This document shows, one piece after another, positions 54,934 to 63,654 of a stretch of DNA of 64,000 bases. The position numbers and the translations under genes are program-made. Source of the DNA: Colwellia sp. Its GTDB lineage: Bacteria; Pseudomonadota; Gammaproteobacteria; Enterobacterales; Alteromonadaceae. The stretch lies in the NCBI GenBank assembly GCA_002733765.1, contig NVWU01000004.1, positions 243,078-307,077 on the forward strand. The letters are read 5' to 3'. The notes under the pieces were generated by a model that saw only the letters and a list, made by a program, of their open reading frames with translations, made no database searches and was not told the DNA's origin. How positions within the stretch are numbered: position 1 is the stretch's first letter; every line of letters begins with the position of its first letter.

Positions 54934-55914
54934 ATGTTACAAAAATCAGATAAAACAGCAGTTCAAGGTGATGAACGACCTAAAGTTCGTTTTATTACTA
55001 TTGATAGTGAAGATGCAGGACAAAGAATTGATAACTTTCTCTTAAGAACCTTAAAAGGTGTTCCTAAAAGTCATTTATACCGTTTACTGCGTAAAGGCGA
55101 AATACGGGTAAATAAAAAGCGTATTAAGCCAGTTTATAAATTAGCCGTTGATGATATCTTACGTATTGCGCCAATTCGTGTCTCTGAAAAAGCCAATACA
55201 GTTTCTACTGGGTTAAATATTGTCGCTAATTTAGAAAAACAGATATTGTTTGAAGATGAACGATTAATTGTGATTAATAAACCCTCAGGAATGGCTGTAC
55301 ATGGCGGTAGTGGCTTAAGTTTTGGTTTAATTGAAGCGCTGAGAGCGCTGCGACCAGATGCGCGTATGTTAGAGTTGGTACATAGATTAGATAGAGATAC
55401 GTCAGGGTGTTTAGTTGTTGCTAAAAAACGCTCAGCGCTACGACATTTACATGAACAATTACGTAACAAAAAAGTACAAAAGTTTTATCATGCTTTAGTG
55501 AAAGGCCATTGGCCTACGAAACTAACCCGCGTTACAGAAGGATTAAGAAAAAATGATCTTAAGTCCGGTGAACGTGTAGTGATTGTTGATAATATCAACG
55601 GCAAAGAATCAGAAACTCGTTTTAGAGTATTAGAACGCTATCGTGGTGCGACGTTAGTACGTGCATTTCCTGTAACGGGAAGAACTCACCAAATTCGAGT
55701 TCACTGTCAGGTGAGCGGCCACTCTATTGCCATGGATGCTAAATATGGTCATGAAGGTTTTGATGCCGATATGAAGGGCAAGGGCTTAAAACGATTGTTT
55801 TTACATGCGGCGAGCATTGAGTTTACTCACCCTTTAACTGAAGAGCGCTTAAAAATTGAAGCGCCACTTGAGCCCAGTTTAGAAAAACTACTGACTAAAT
55901 TAGTTAGAGAATAA
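54934..55914 (+). CDS. rluC: 23S rRNA pseudouridine synthase RluC
   Basis: 326 residues. An S4 RNA-binding domain (about 25-85, with Q-R-I-D-N-F-L-L-R) is followed by the RluA-type synthase domain, with I-N-K-P-S-G-M-A-V-H-G-G-S-G and the catalytic L-V-H-R-L-D-R-D-T-S-G-C. It makes pseudouridine at positions 955, 2504 and 2580 of 23S rRNA in E. coli. Its place opposite rne is conserved in gammaproteobacteria, which supports RluC over RluD. Confidence 0.95.
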   Translation: MLQKSDKTAVQGDERPKVRFITIDSEDAGQRIDNFLLRTLKGVPKSHLYRLLRKGEIRVNKKRIKPVYKLAVDDILRIAPIRVSEKANTVSTGLNIVANLEKQILFEDERLIVINKPSGMAVHGGSGLSFGLIEALRALRPDARMLELVHRLDRDTSGCLVVAKKRSALRHLHEQLRNKKVQKFYHALVKGHWPTKLTRVTEGLRKNDLKSGERVVIVDNINGKESETRFRVLERYRGATLVRAFPVTGRTHQIRVHCQVSGHSIAMDAKYGHEGFDADMKGKGLKRLFLHAASIEFTHPLTEERLKIEAPLEPSLEKLLTKLVRE

Positions 55915-55927
55915 ATAGAAGAGAACT

Positions 55928-56578
55928 ATGCAAAATTATAAGTTAGTTATTTTTGATTGGGATGGCACTCTAATGGACTCTGTTGATCGTATTGTTTCTT
56001 CAATGCAATCAGCCGCTAAAGTTGTGGGTTTAGCTATACCATCAAATGAAGCCGCGAAACAAATTATTGGTTTAAGTATTCCAGAAGCACTAAAAGAGTT
56101 GTTTGAAGGTATTACCGGTGAGCAAATAGAAATAATGCGATTGCAATATAAGTATCAATACCTTGAAGGCGATACAACGCCAACACCTTTATTTGCTAAT
56201 GCCACCAATTTACTGACTCAGTTAAAGCAACGTAATAAGTTATTGGCTGTCGCTACGGGTAAAGGGAGAGATGGCTTGAATCGCGTATTAGAAGTCAGTG
56301 AGACCAGAGCTTTCTTTAATACTACTCGTTGTGCCGGTGAAATGCCGTCAAAGCCCGATCCAACAATGTTACTTAGTATTTTAGACGAATTAAACTTAGC
56401 ACCACATGAAGCTATTATGATTGGCGATACGAGCCATGATTTAAAAATGGCACAGAATGCCGGTATAGATAGTATCGGTGTGACTTTTGGCGTACATGAC
56501 CGAGAAGTGCTCAATCAATATAAGCCAAAAGTAATTGTTGACTCTTTGGCTGAATTACACCAATTGTTGCTCGGCTAG
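55928..56578 (+). CDS. HAD-superfamily hydrolase, phosphoglycolate-phosphatase-like
   Basis: 216 residues. HAD motif I is F-D-W-D-G-T-L-M-D-S, motif II is A-V-A-T-G-K-G-R, and motif IV is I-M-I-G-D-T-S-H-D-L-K-M-A. A cap domain separates I and II. It acts on a small phosphate ester that cannot be named. It follows rluC after 13 bases and overlaps the convergent yceF by 24 bases. Confidence 0.9.
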   Translation: MQNYKLVIFDWDGTLMDSVDRIVSSMQSAAKVVGLAIPSNEAAKQIIGLSIPEALKELFEGITGEQIEIMRLQYKYQYLEGDTTPTPLFANATNLLTQLKQRNKLLAVATGKGRDGLNRVLEVSETRAFFNTTRCAGEMPSKPDPTMLLSILDELNLAPHEAIMIGDTSHDLKMAQNAGIDSIGVTFGVHDREVLNQYKPKVIVDSLAELHQLLLG

Positions 56579-57151
56579 CACATTAAGGCCATGTTGTTTT
56601 AATAAGCCTACTAGCTTGATAAGTGGTAAACCAACTAAGGTGTTGGGGTCATCACCTTCAAGCTTTTTAAATAGGCATATACCTAAAGCCTCACTTTTAA
56701 AACTACCAGCACAGTTATAAGGTTGTTCCGTTTTTAAGTAGCTTTCTATTTCATCTTGTGAAAGTACATTAAAATGTACAATAAAGGGTTCTACTAATGA
56801 TATTACCTTATCGTTTTCGCTATCAAAGACACATAGCCCAGTATAAAAAGTTACGCTTTTATTACTAAATTTCTTGAGTTGCTTTACCCCATTATTAAAA
56901 TTATGGGGTTTACCTAGAATTTCGCCTGCGCATACCGCGACTTGATCTGAGCCGATAATAAGTGCATTGGGAAATTTATGCGCAACTGCTTTTGCTTTTT
57001 CAATGGCTAAACGTTCAACTAATGCTTGCGGAGTTTCATTTGTTAATGCTGTTTCATCAATATTTGGCTTGGCTGTTTGAAAGGGTAGGTTAAGTTTTTC
57101 TAAAATAGTTTGTCGAAATATAGAGGTAGAGCCTAATACTAAGGTTTTCAT
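56555..57151 (-). CDS. yceF: Maf-family nucleotide pyrophosphatase YceF
   Basis: 198 residues of the Maf family, with L-G-S-T-S-I-F-R-Q near the start, D-E-T-A, I-G-S-D-Q-V-A and F-K-S-E-A-L-G near residue 150. The YceF subgroup hydrolyses 7-methyl-GTP and protects the nucleotide pool; it is usually encoded near rluC and yceD, as here. It converges on and overlaps the HAD gene. AGGA stands 5 bases upstream of the ATG. Confidence 0.92.
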   Translation of the reverse strand: MKTLVLGSTSIFRQTILEKLNLPFQTAKPNIDETALTNETPQALVERLAIEKAKAVAHKFPNALIIGSDQVAVCAGEILGKPHNFNNGVKQLKKFSNKSVTFYTGLCVFDSENDKVISLVEPFIVHFNVLSQDEIESYLKTEQPYNCAGSFKSEALGICLFKKLEGDDPNTLVGLPLIKLVGLLKQHGLNVLAEQQLV

Positions 57152-57185
57152 ATAAATCCTGAAAGTGTTACTTTGATTTAACTAA

Positions 57186-57221
57186 GTTTTGATTTTAGTT
57201 TTGATTTTAGTTTTGATTTTA
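57186..57221. repeat. Three perfect tandem copies of a 12-bp unit
   Basis: GTTTTGATTTTA is repeated three times without change between the divergent yceF and yceD genes. It is a simple microsatellite-like array with copy number that could vary. Confidence 0.85.
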
Positions 57222-57336
57222 GTGAAGTTAGCGTACTAAAACTGACTAATTCAGTGCGCTTTAGTCAAAAAACAAACTATTAAGTGCTATTATAAGGACA
57301 ATCTTTAGTTTTTAAACAAAATAAGCTAATTTTCTT

Positions 57337-57365
57337 TTGACACTTGCTCTTCAGAGCTTTAATAT
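57337..57365 (+). promoter_or_regulatory. Consensus sigma70 promoter for yceD-rpmF
   Basis: TTGACA (57337-57342) and TAATAT (57360-57365) are separated by exactly 17 bases. Transcription should start near 57371-57373, only 2-4 bases before the yceD ATG at 57375. Confidence 0.8.
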
Positions 57366-57374
57366 GCGCGACCT

Positions 57375-57887
57375 ATGCAGAATCTTAAACTTCCAATAAC
57401 GATTAGTCCATCTCGTAGTGCACAGCGCAGGCTTGTGTGTGAAGGCGTCTTTAAGCTATCGGATATGACTAGGCTGCTGGCTAACTGTGAAAAACGTAGC
57501 GAGCATGTTCAAGTTAGTGTTAAGTTTGATGTGGATGAACGTGGTTTGACAGTAATGTCAGGTACAGCATCTACATTAGTTGCATTAACTTGTCAGCGGT
57601 GTAATGAACTTTTTGACCATAAACTTGAAGTAGAGTTTACTTTTAGTCCGGCAAAAAATGAAGAAGCAGCTGAAAAAATTCCGTCATACTATGACGTAAT
57701 AGAATTAAATGAAGATGGTGAAGTAAACTTGCGAGAGCTAGTGGAAGAAGAGTTCATACTTATTACTCCATTAATTCCACGGCATGAAATCGAAGACTGT
57801 TCAGCGGATGCTGATAGTGTTTGGGGTGAATTGCCTGAAGAGCTTGAGAAACCGAATCCATTTGATGCATTAAAACAACTTAAATAG
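57375..57887 (+). CDS. yceD: YceD (DUF177) protein, 23S rRNA accumulation protein
   Basis: 170 residues of the DUF177 family. The start K-L-P-I-T-I-S-P aligns with that of E. coli YceD, and the cysteine pair in L-T-C-Q-R-C-N-E-L-F, the D-E-G-E-V-N-L-R-E-L-V-E-E-E-like acidic stretch and the end P-N-P-F-D-A-L are conserved. It affects 23S rRNA level or ribosome assembly and is nearly always next to rpmF. The start is set by alignment, and with the promoter just upstream the mRNA would have almost no leader. Confidence 0.93.
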   Translation: MQNLKLPITISPSRSAQRRLVCEGVFKLSDMTRLLANCEKRSEHVQVSVKFDVDERGLTVMSGTASTLVALTCQRCNELFDHKLEVEFTFSPAKNEEAAEKIPSYYDVIELNEDGEVNLRELVEEEFILITPLIPRHEIEDCSADADSVWGELPEELEKPNPFDALKQLK

Positions 57888-57934
57888 TTAAGTGTATTTA
57901 GCAATTTAACTAATAACCGATTTAGGAGTAACTC

Positions 57935-58105
57935 ATGGCAGTTCAAAAAAGCAAAAAGTCTCGTTCAAGACGTGGCATGCGCCGTTCACATGATGCTGTA
58001 ACAGCAGAACATTTATCAGTAGATCCAGTTTCAGGTGAAACGCATCGTCGTCACCATATAACAGCTGATGGCTTTTACAAAGGCGTTAAAGTAATCGCTA
58101 GTTAA
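57935..58105 (+). CDS. rpmF: 50S ribosomal protein L32
   Basis: 56 residues, starting [20 protein letters not shown], the standard L32 sequence. AGGAG stands eight bases before the ATG. It lies 47 bases after yceD and before plsX in the usual order. It is a strongly expressed ribosomal component. Confidence 0.97.
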   Translation: MAVQKSKKSRSRRGMRRSHDAVTAEHLSVDPVSGETHRRHHITADGFYKGVKVIAS

Positions 58106-58150
58106 ACGCTATTACTTTAAGCAATCTATTTACAAGCTATATACTTACGC

Positions 58151-59200
58151 TTGAATAGCATTAATAAACTAACCTTAGCGTTAGATGTTATGGGGGGCGA
58201 CCAAGGCCCCCTTATAACTATTCCCTCTGCAATAATGGCAATAAACTATCTGCCTAATTTGCATCTTATTCTTTGTGGTGATGAAAATATCATTACAACA
58301 GAACTTGCTCGCTTAAATATCACTCAACAAGATTTAACCCTACATAAACAGCTATCTATTTTTCCTACTACCGAAATTGTGGAAATGGATGATAAACCTG
58401 CTTTTGCCCTGCGTACAAAAAAAAATTCGTCTATGCGTAAAATGTTAGATTTAGTGCATGAAGGTAAAGCACAAGCCTGTATTAGTGCTGGTAATACCGG
58501 TGCCTTATTTTCGATGGCGCATTTTGTCTTAAAAACACTTCCTGGTGTTGAGCGGCCGGCATTAATCTCTTCTTTGCCTACTCATGACAATGATAAGCAT
58601 GTTTTTATGTTGGATTTAGGCGCTAATGTTTTTTGTGATTCCCATGTCTTGTATCAGTTTGGGGTAATGGGCTCTGTAATGGCTGCACAAGTGGATGGAA
58701 TTAAAAACCCCCGTATCGCGTTACTAAATATGGGGGCAGAGTCAATGAAGGGAAGTGATCATATAAAGCAAGCTGCGCTTGAACTGTCAGCCAATAATGA
58801 TATTAATTACATAGGTTTTATTGAAGGCTCTGATATTTTCTCTAATAAAGCTGATGTGATTGTTTGTGATGGTTTTGTGGGCAATGTTGCGCTTAAAACT
58901 TGTGAAGGTGTGGCACGTTTAGTTTATAAAAAATCAGAAGTGCTTTTTAATCGAAACTTTTTAGCTAAGTTAATGGCGACTATTTTTAAACCTAGTTTAA
59001 AAAAGCTGTTTAAATCGGTGAACCCCGACCAGTATAACGGTGCTAGTTTGATAGGATTGCGCGGCATAGTCGTTAAAAGTCATGGTAATGCCAATGCTAG
59101 TGCTTTTTATTCTGCTATCATGGAAGCAGTTAAAGAGGTCGAACGACAAGTACCGAACAAAATAAAAAACTCATTGGAGCAAGGGTTATCACTTCCCTAA
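58151..59200 (+). CDS. plsX: Phosphate acyltransferase PlsX
   Basis: 349 residues with L-A-L-D-V-M-G-G-D-x-G-P near the start, A-C-I-S-A-G-N-T-G-A-L, and V-C-D-G-F-V-G-N-V-A-L-K-T. It makes acyl phosphate from acyl-ACP for phospholipid synthesis. The only start in frame is TTG at 58151, and no ribosome site is obvious, so initiation may be coupled to rpmF or weak. The next gene is fabD, not fabH as in E. coli. Confidence 0.94.
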   Translation: MNSINKLTLALDVMGGDQGPLITIPSAIMAINYLPNLHLILCGDENIITTELARLNITQQDLTLHKQLSIFPTTEIVEMDDKPAFALRTKKNSSMRKMLDLVHEGKAQACISAGNTGALFSMAHFVLKTLPGVERPALISSLPTHDNDKHVFMLDLGANVFCDSHVLYQFGVMGSVMAAQVDGIKNPRIALLNMGAESMKGSDHIKQAALELSANNDINYIGFIEGSDIFSNKADVIVCDGFVGNVALKTCEGVARLVYKKSEVLFNRNFLAKLMATIFKPSLKKLFKSVNPDQYNGASLIGLRGIVVKSHGNANASAFYSAIMEAVKEVERQVPNKIKNSLEQGLSLP

Positions 59201-59235
59201 AATTCACTTATAAATAAGTAAAAAGAGTAAATAAT

Positions 59236-60192
59236 ATGCAAGATCTATCTTCTCAAGGTAAGTTAGCCTTTATATTTCCCGGTCAAGGTTCTCAAACAGT
59301 TGCTATGCTTAGTGACTTTGCACAAAATGATATTGTTCAACAAACGTTTAAAGAAGCGTCAGACGCATTAGGTTATGACTTATGGCATCTAGTTGCCCAA
59401 GGGCCTGCAGAGCAGCTGAATCAAACTAATTTCACTCAACCAGCGTTGTTAACCGCTAGTGTTGCTTTGTGGCGTGTTTGGCAAGCTGAATCTGATGTGA
59501 TGCCAAGTGTGTTTGCTGGACATAGTTTAGGTGAATATTCAGCGTTGGTTTGTGCCGGTGTACTTTCATTAATCCAAGGGGTTAAATTAGTAGAGAAACG
59601 CGGCGAGTACATGCAAGCCTGTGTTCCCGCTGGTGTTGGTGCAATGGCGGCCGTTATAGGGTTAGATGATCAAGCGATTATTGATGCTTGTGCTAAATCT
59701 CAAATGGATGATGTGGTGGCTGCGGTTAATTTTAATTCACCTGGACAGGTTGTTATTGCAGGTCATAAAGTCGCTGTTGAACGTGCTGGTTTACGTTGTA
59801 AAGAAGCCGGCGCTAAACGGGTCTTACCTTTACCGGTTAGTGTACCTTCTCATTGTGCTTTAATGACGGATGCCGCTGAAAAATTAGCAGCCGATCTTGA
59901 ACAAATAACCTTCACTAAACCAAGCATTAATGTGGTTAATAATGTTGATGTAAGTGTTGAAACGAGTAGTGAAGCGATTAAAACTGCTTTAGTTAAACAG
60001 TTATACAGCCCAGTACGCTGGAGTGAAACGATTACAGCACTTGGCGAACAAGGCATCACTCAAATGGTTGAAGTGGGGCCCGGTAAAGTATTACAAGGCT
60101 TAGTAAAACGCATAAATAAAACAATCACTTGTGTTTCATTTAATTCAACTGACACCTTAAGTAAAGCAAAAGATCTTACGCAAATAAACTAG
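59236..60192 (+). CDS. fabD: Malonyl-CoA-ACP transacylase
   Basis: 318 residues. The nucleophile motif G-H-S-L-G-E-Y lies near residue 95, and F-P-G-Q-G-S-Q near the N-terminus and V-P-S-H-C near 200 complete the site. It loads malonyl groups on ACP for chain elongation. It sits directly after plsX. Confidence 0.96.
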   Translation: MQDLSSQGKLAFIFPGQGSQTVAMLSDFAQNDIVQQTFKEASDALGYDLWHLVAQGPAEQLNQTNFTQPALLTASVALWRVWQAESDVMPSVFAGHSLGEYSALVCAGVLSLIQGVKLVEKRGEYMQACVPAGVGAMAAVIGLDDQAIIDACAKSQMDDVVAAVNFNSPGQVVIAGHKVAVERAGLRCKEAGAKRVLPLPVSVPSHCALMTDAAEKLAADLEQITFTKPSINVVNNVDVSVETSSEAIKTALVKQLYSPVRWSETITALGEQGITQMVEVGPGKVLQGLVKRINKTITCVSFNSTDTLSKAKDLTQIN

Positions 60193-60232
60193 TGTTAAGT
60201 TAATTAATAATTAAGAAAAAATAGGAAGTAAT

Positions 60233-60988
60233 ATGTTTTCATTAACAGGAAAAGTTGCATTAGTTACTGGTGCAAGTCGTGGTATTGGTAAAGCGATTGC
60301 GACACAATTACAAGCGTTAGGTGCTACTGTTATAGGCACGGCAACTTCTGAGCATGGCGCAAATAAAATATCAGAATACTTAAATGCTGATGGTTCTGAG
60401 GAATCAAAAGGCATGGGTTTAGTTTTAAATGTGACCAGTGATGATTCTATTGCGGCAATGTTTGTTGCGATTAAAGAGGCTCATGGCGCTATTGATATTT
60501 TGGTTAACAATGCAGGTATTACGCGTGATAACTTATTTATGCGTATGAAAGATGATGAATGGCAAGATATTCTTGATACCAACTTAAGCTCTGTGTTTAA
60601 GGTGAGTAAAGCTGCTATTCGTCCTATGATGAAAAAACGTAATGGACGAATTATTAATATTGGCTCTGTTGTTGGTTCAATGGGAAATGCTGGTCAGGTT
60701 AACTATGCTACGTCAAAAGCGGGTCTATTAGGGTTTACCAAGTCATTAGCGCGCGAAATTGCTTCACGAGGCATTACGGTTAACACGGTTGCGCCTGGTT
60801 TTATTGATACTGATATGACTCAAACATTAACGGATGAGCAAAAAGAAGGAATTTTCTCACAAGTTCCTGCTAACCGTTTAGGCAAGCCAGAAGAAATTGC
60901 CAGTACAGTTGCCTTTTTAGCATCAGATGCAGCCGCCTACATTACGGGTGAAACAATTCATGTTAACGGTGGCATGTATATGGTGTAA
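60233..60988 (+). CDS. fabG: 3-oxoacyl-ACP reductase
   Basis: 251 residues, a short-chain dehydrogenase. G-A-S-R-G-I-G-K is the cofactor loop, N-N-A-G-I-T follows, and the Y-A-T-S-K-A-G segment gives the tyrosine and lysine of the active site. The end is H-V-N-G-G-M-Y-M. It reduces 3-oxoacyl-ACP with NADPH. A slightly longer-than-usual middle loop (about residues 45-60) is present. Confidence 0.96.
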   Translation: MFSLTGKVALVTGASRGIGKAIATQLQALGATVIGTATSEHGANKISEYLNADGSEESKGMGLVLNVTSDDSIAAMFVAIKEAHGAIDILVNNAGITRDNLFMRMKDDEWQDILDTNLSSVFKVSKAAIRPMMKKRNGRIINIGSVVGSMGNAGQVNYATSKAGLLGFTKSLAREIASRGITVNTVAPGFIDTDMTQTLTDEQKEGIFSQVPANRLGKPEEIASTVAFLASDAAAYITGETIHVNGGMYMV

Positions 60989-61163
60989 GTCCTAATTTTA
61001 AAGGGCTTACATTATTTTATTTATTGTTTTATTTATAAAATTTACCACGTTAACAGGTTAGACCACAAAAAAAAGTAAAACTATAGGCTTGCATGAAAAG
61101 CTGTTGACGAATACACTACACACAATTTGAAAAAATGCACTTTCAGTAAGTAAAGGAAAAATA

Positions 61164-61397
61164 ATGAGTACTATCGAAGAACGCGTAAAAAAAATAACTA
61201 TTGAGCAATTAGGTGTTAGTGAAGCAGAAGTTAAAATTAATTCATCATTTGTTGATGATTTAGGTGCTGATTCATTAGATACTGTAGAACTAGTAATGGC
61301 GTTGGAAGAAGAATTTGATACTGAAATTCCTGACGAAGAAGCTGAAAAAATTACTACAGTTCAAGCTGCAGTTGATTATGTTACTGCTAACCAGTAA
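61164..61397 (+). CDS. acpP: Acyl carrier protein
   Basis: 77 residues, very acidic, with the phosphopantetheine serine at S37 in [15 protein letters not shown] stands 6 bases before the ATG. The 175-base gap to fabG and the terminator behind it fit a separately promoted, highly expressed gene; TTGACG at 61104 could be a -35 box but no good -10 was found. Confidence 0.98.
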   Translation: MSTIEERVKKITIEQLGVSEAEVKINSSFVDDLGADSLDTVELVMALEEEFDTEIPDEEAEKITTVQAAVDYVTANQ

Positions 61398-61434
61398 TTG
61401 CTAAACGCGCTTTAAAAAGCGTATGAATAAAATT

Positions 61435-61472
61435 AAAAAGCGGTGTACTTACTAAGTAACCGCTTTTTTTTT
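61435..61472 (+). terminator. Rho-independent terminator after acpP
   Basis: AAAAAGCGGT and ACCGCTTTTT form a stem whose loop holds a second dyad, TACTT/AAGTA, followed by a T run of eight. It stands between acpP and fabF and should reduce read-through into fabF. Confidence 0.9.
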
Positions 61473-61504
61473 ATCTTCTATTTCATTTTTAAAGGTATAA
61501 AACG

Positions 61505-62740
61505 ATGAGACGAGTTGTAGTTACCGGCATTGGTATGCTTAGCCCATTAGGCAATACACCAGAGACAACTTGGGAAAATTTATTACTTGGTAAAAGTGGT
61601 ATCAGTAACATTGAACATTTTGATGCTTCAAAGTACACTACTAAATTTGCCGGTTTGGTTAAAAACTTCAATGCACAAGACTATATGGAAAGAAAAGAAG
61701 CCAAGAAAATGGATCTTTTTATTCAATACGGTGTTGCTGCAGGTGTACAAGCAGTTAAAGACTCAGGCATAGAAGTTACTGATGAAAATGCTCCTCGTAT
61801 TGGTGTTGCAATAGGCTCAGGTATTGGCGGTTTAGGCCTAATCGAGCAAAATCACGAAAAAATGTTAAAAGCAGCTAGCCCACGAAAATTATCGCCATTT
61901 TTTGTACCATCTACCATTATCAATATGATCTCTGGTCACTTATCGATAATGTTTGGCTTGCAAGGGCCAAATATTGCTATCACTACCGCTTGTACCAGTG
62001 GCGTGCATAATATTGGCCATGCTGCGCGTATGATTGCTTACGGTGATGCTGACGTTATGGTTGCAGGTGGGGCAGAAAAAGCGTCAACCACTTTAGGTAT
62101 GGGCGGTTTTGGTGCTGCAAGAGCATTATCAAGACGAAATGACGATCCTGAAGCTGCTTCTCGCCCTTGGGATAAAGACCGTGATGGTTTTGTTCTGGGT
62201 GACGGCGCAGGAGTCGTTGTTGTTGAAGAATATGAACATGCGAAAGCTCGAGGCGCAAAAATTTACGCTGAATTAATCGGTTTTGGTATGAGTGGTGATG
62301 CCTATCATATGACATCACCACCAGCAGATGGTGCGGGTGCGGCGCGTGCCATGGTTAATGCATTGAATGATGCAAAAATTGATGTGAGTAAAGTGGGGTA
62401 CATTAATGCTCACGGTACATCAACACCTACGGGTGATATTGCTGAAACCAACGCAGTGAAGTCTGTTTTTGGTGACGATGCTTATAACGTATTGATGGGT
62501 TCAACAAAATCAATGACAGGGCATCTATTAGGCGCTGCAGGTGCTATTGAAAGTATTTTTAGTATTCAAGCGTTAATGCATGGTGTTGTACCACCAACGA
62601 TTAATTTGGATAACCCTGATGAAGGCTGTGATTTAGACTATATCGCCGGTACTGCTCGTGACGTGAAGCTAGATTATGTACTGTGTAACTCTTTTGGTTT
62701 TGGTGGTACTAATGGCTCATTAATTTTCAAAAAAGTTTAA
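61505..62740 (+). CDS. fabF: 3-oxoacyl-ACP synthase II
   Basis: 411 residues. Cys163 lies in [10 protein letters not shown], the first histidine in [11 protein letters not shown] and the second in T-G-H-L-L-G-A-A-G. It elongates acyl-ACP, and in cold-adapted bacteria FabF activity shapes membrane unsaturation. It is between the acpP and fabF terminators and so may have its own promoter. Confidence 0.97.
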   Translation: MRRVVVTGIGMLSPLGNTPETTWENLLLGKSGISNIEHFDASKYTTKFAGLVKNFNAQDYMERKEAKKMDLFIQYGVAAGVQAVKDSGIEVTDENAPRIGVAIGSGIGGLGLIEQNHEKMLKAASPRKLSPFFVPSTIINMISGHLSIMFGLQGPNIAITTACTSGVHNIGHAARMIAYGDADVMVAGGAEKASTTLGMGGFGAARALSRRNDDPEAASRPWDKDRDGFVLGDGAGVVVVEEYEHAKARGAKIYAELIGFGMSGDAYHMTSPPADGAGAARAMVNALNDAKIDVSKVGYINAHGTSTPTGDIAETNAVKSVFGDDAYNVLMGSTKSMTGHLLGAAGAIESIFSIQALMHGVVPPTINLDNPDEGCDLDYIAGTARDVKLDYVLCNSFGFGGTNGSLIFKKV

Positions 62741-62774
62741 TTAGCCACTATTTATAACTTGAAATCAATTGATT

Positions 62775-62818
62775 AAGCCTGAATACTTAGCATCTTTGCA
62801 AAAGTCTTCAGGCTTTTT
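62775..62818 (+). terminator. Rho-independent terminator after fabF
   Basis: AAGCCTGAA and TTCAGGCTT, 23 bases apart, end in five T. It is 35 bases after the fabF stop, just before pabC. Confidence 0.8.
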
Positions 62819-62841
62819 AGTTTGTAGTGGTAATGACTTAT

Positions 62842-63654
62842 ATGAATTTTTGCTCAGTTAATGGCATAGAACAGAACCAAATTGATATTGAAAATCGTGG
62901 TTTAGCTTATGGTGATGGTTTATTTACTACCGCCAAAATAATGGATGGACAAATTCAATATTTGTCCTCACATGTTCAACGTTTACTTTTAGGTTGCAAA
63001 AGGTTAGCGTTAATTGCACCAAACAAGGTGGAATTAACTGAGCAATTGAGCCAAGTTGCGAAGCAATATAATTTAGCGGTACTAAAAGTCATTATTACTG
63101 CGGGTAGTGGCGGAAGAGGTTATGCCCGCGCTATCGACCAGAATAATGATGTGATTATTATGGTGCATGATTATCCCAAACATTATAATGAACTTGCTAT
63201 TGAGGGGATTACCCTAGGCAATAGTAATCAGAAAATGGGCATTAATCCCATGCTTAGTGGATTAAAACACCTTAATCGCCTTGAACAAGTGCTTTTACGC
63301 CAGGAATTAACGAGTACCCAGGTTGATGACTTAGTCGTAACTAATATCAATGATGAAGTAATAGAAGCGACGAGCGCTAATTTATTTTTCTGGCTTAACG
63401 ACCAACTTTGCACACCGGATGTAACCAATAGCGGTGTTAATGGCATCATGCGACAAACTATTTTGCAAAAATACCCTGATACCTTAATTAAAAAAGTAAC
63501 CTTAGCTGAGTTAGCGAATTCTCCAGCGATGTTTATTTGTAATTGTGTGATGGGAGTCATGCCGGTTAAAAGCTATAATGGCCATTCTTTATCAATGGTG
63601 TTACCGCAAGATGTGCGTAACACGCTCAATCAAAAACCAACGAATGTATCATGA
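62842..63654 (+). CDS. pabC: Aminodeoxychorismate lyase
   Basis: 270 residues from the ATG at 62842; earlier candidates are a GTG at 62827 and an ATG at 62833, and none has a strong ribosome site. The fold-IV PLP enzyme starts with V-N-G-I-E-Q-N and carries N-R-G-L-A-Y-G-D-G-L-F-T-T. The PLP lysine is in G-L-K-H-L-N-R-L-E-Q, and A-T-S-A-N-L-F-F-W follows. It makes p-aminobenzoate for folate. The mltG start overlaps its stop (ATGATGA). Confidence 0.92.
   Translation: MNFCSVNGIEQNQIDIENRGLAYGDGLFTTAKIMDGQIQYLSSHVQRLLLGCKRLALIAPNKVELTEQLSQVAKQYNLAVLKVIITAGSGGRGYARAIDQNNDVIIMVHDYPKHYNELAIEGITLGNSNQKMGINPMLSGLKHLNRLEQVLLRQELTSTQVDDLVVTNINDEVIEATSANLFFWLNDQLCTPDVTNSGVNGIMRQTILQKYPDTLIKKVTLAELANSPAMFICNCVMGVMPVKSYNGHSLSMVLPQDVRNTLNQKPTNVS

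Noticed and set aside
57186-57221. Short direct repeats as a CRISPR array
   Set aside because: The 12-bp units are adjacent without spacers and no cas gene is near.
61104-61132. acpP promoter with TTGACG as -35
   Set aside because: No acceptable -10 hexamer was found at 16-18 bases distance.
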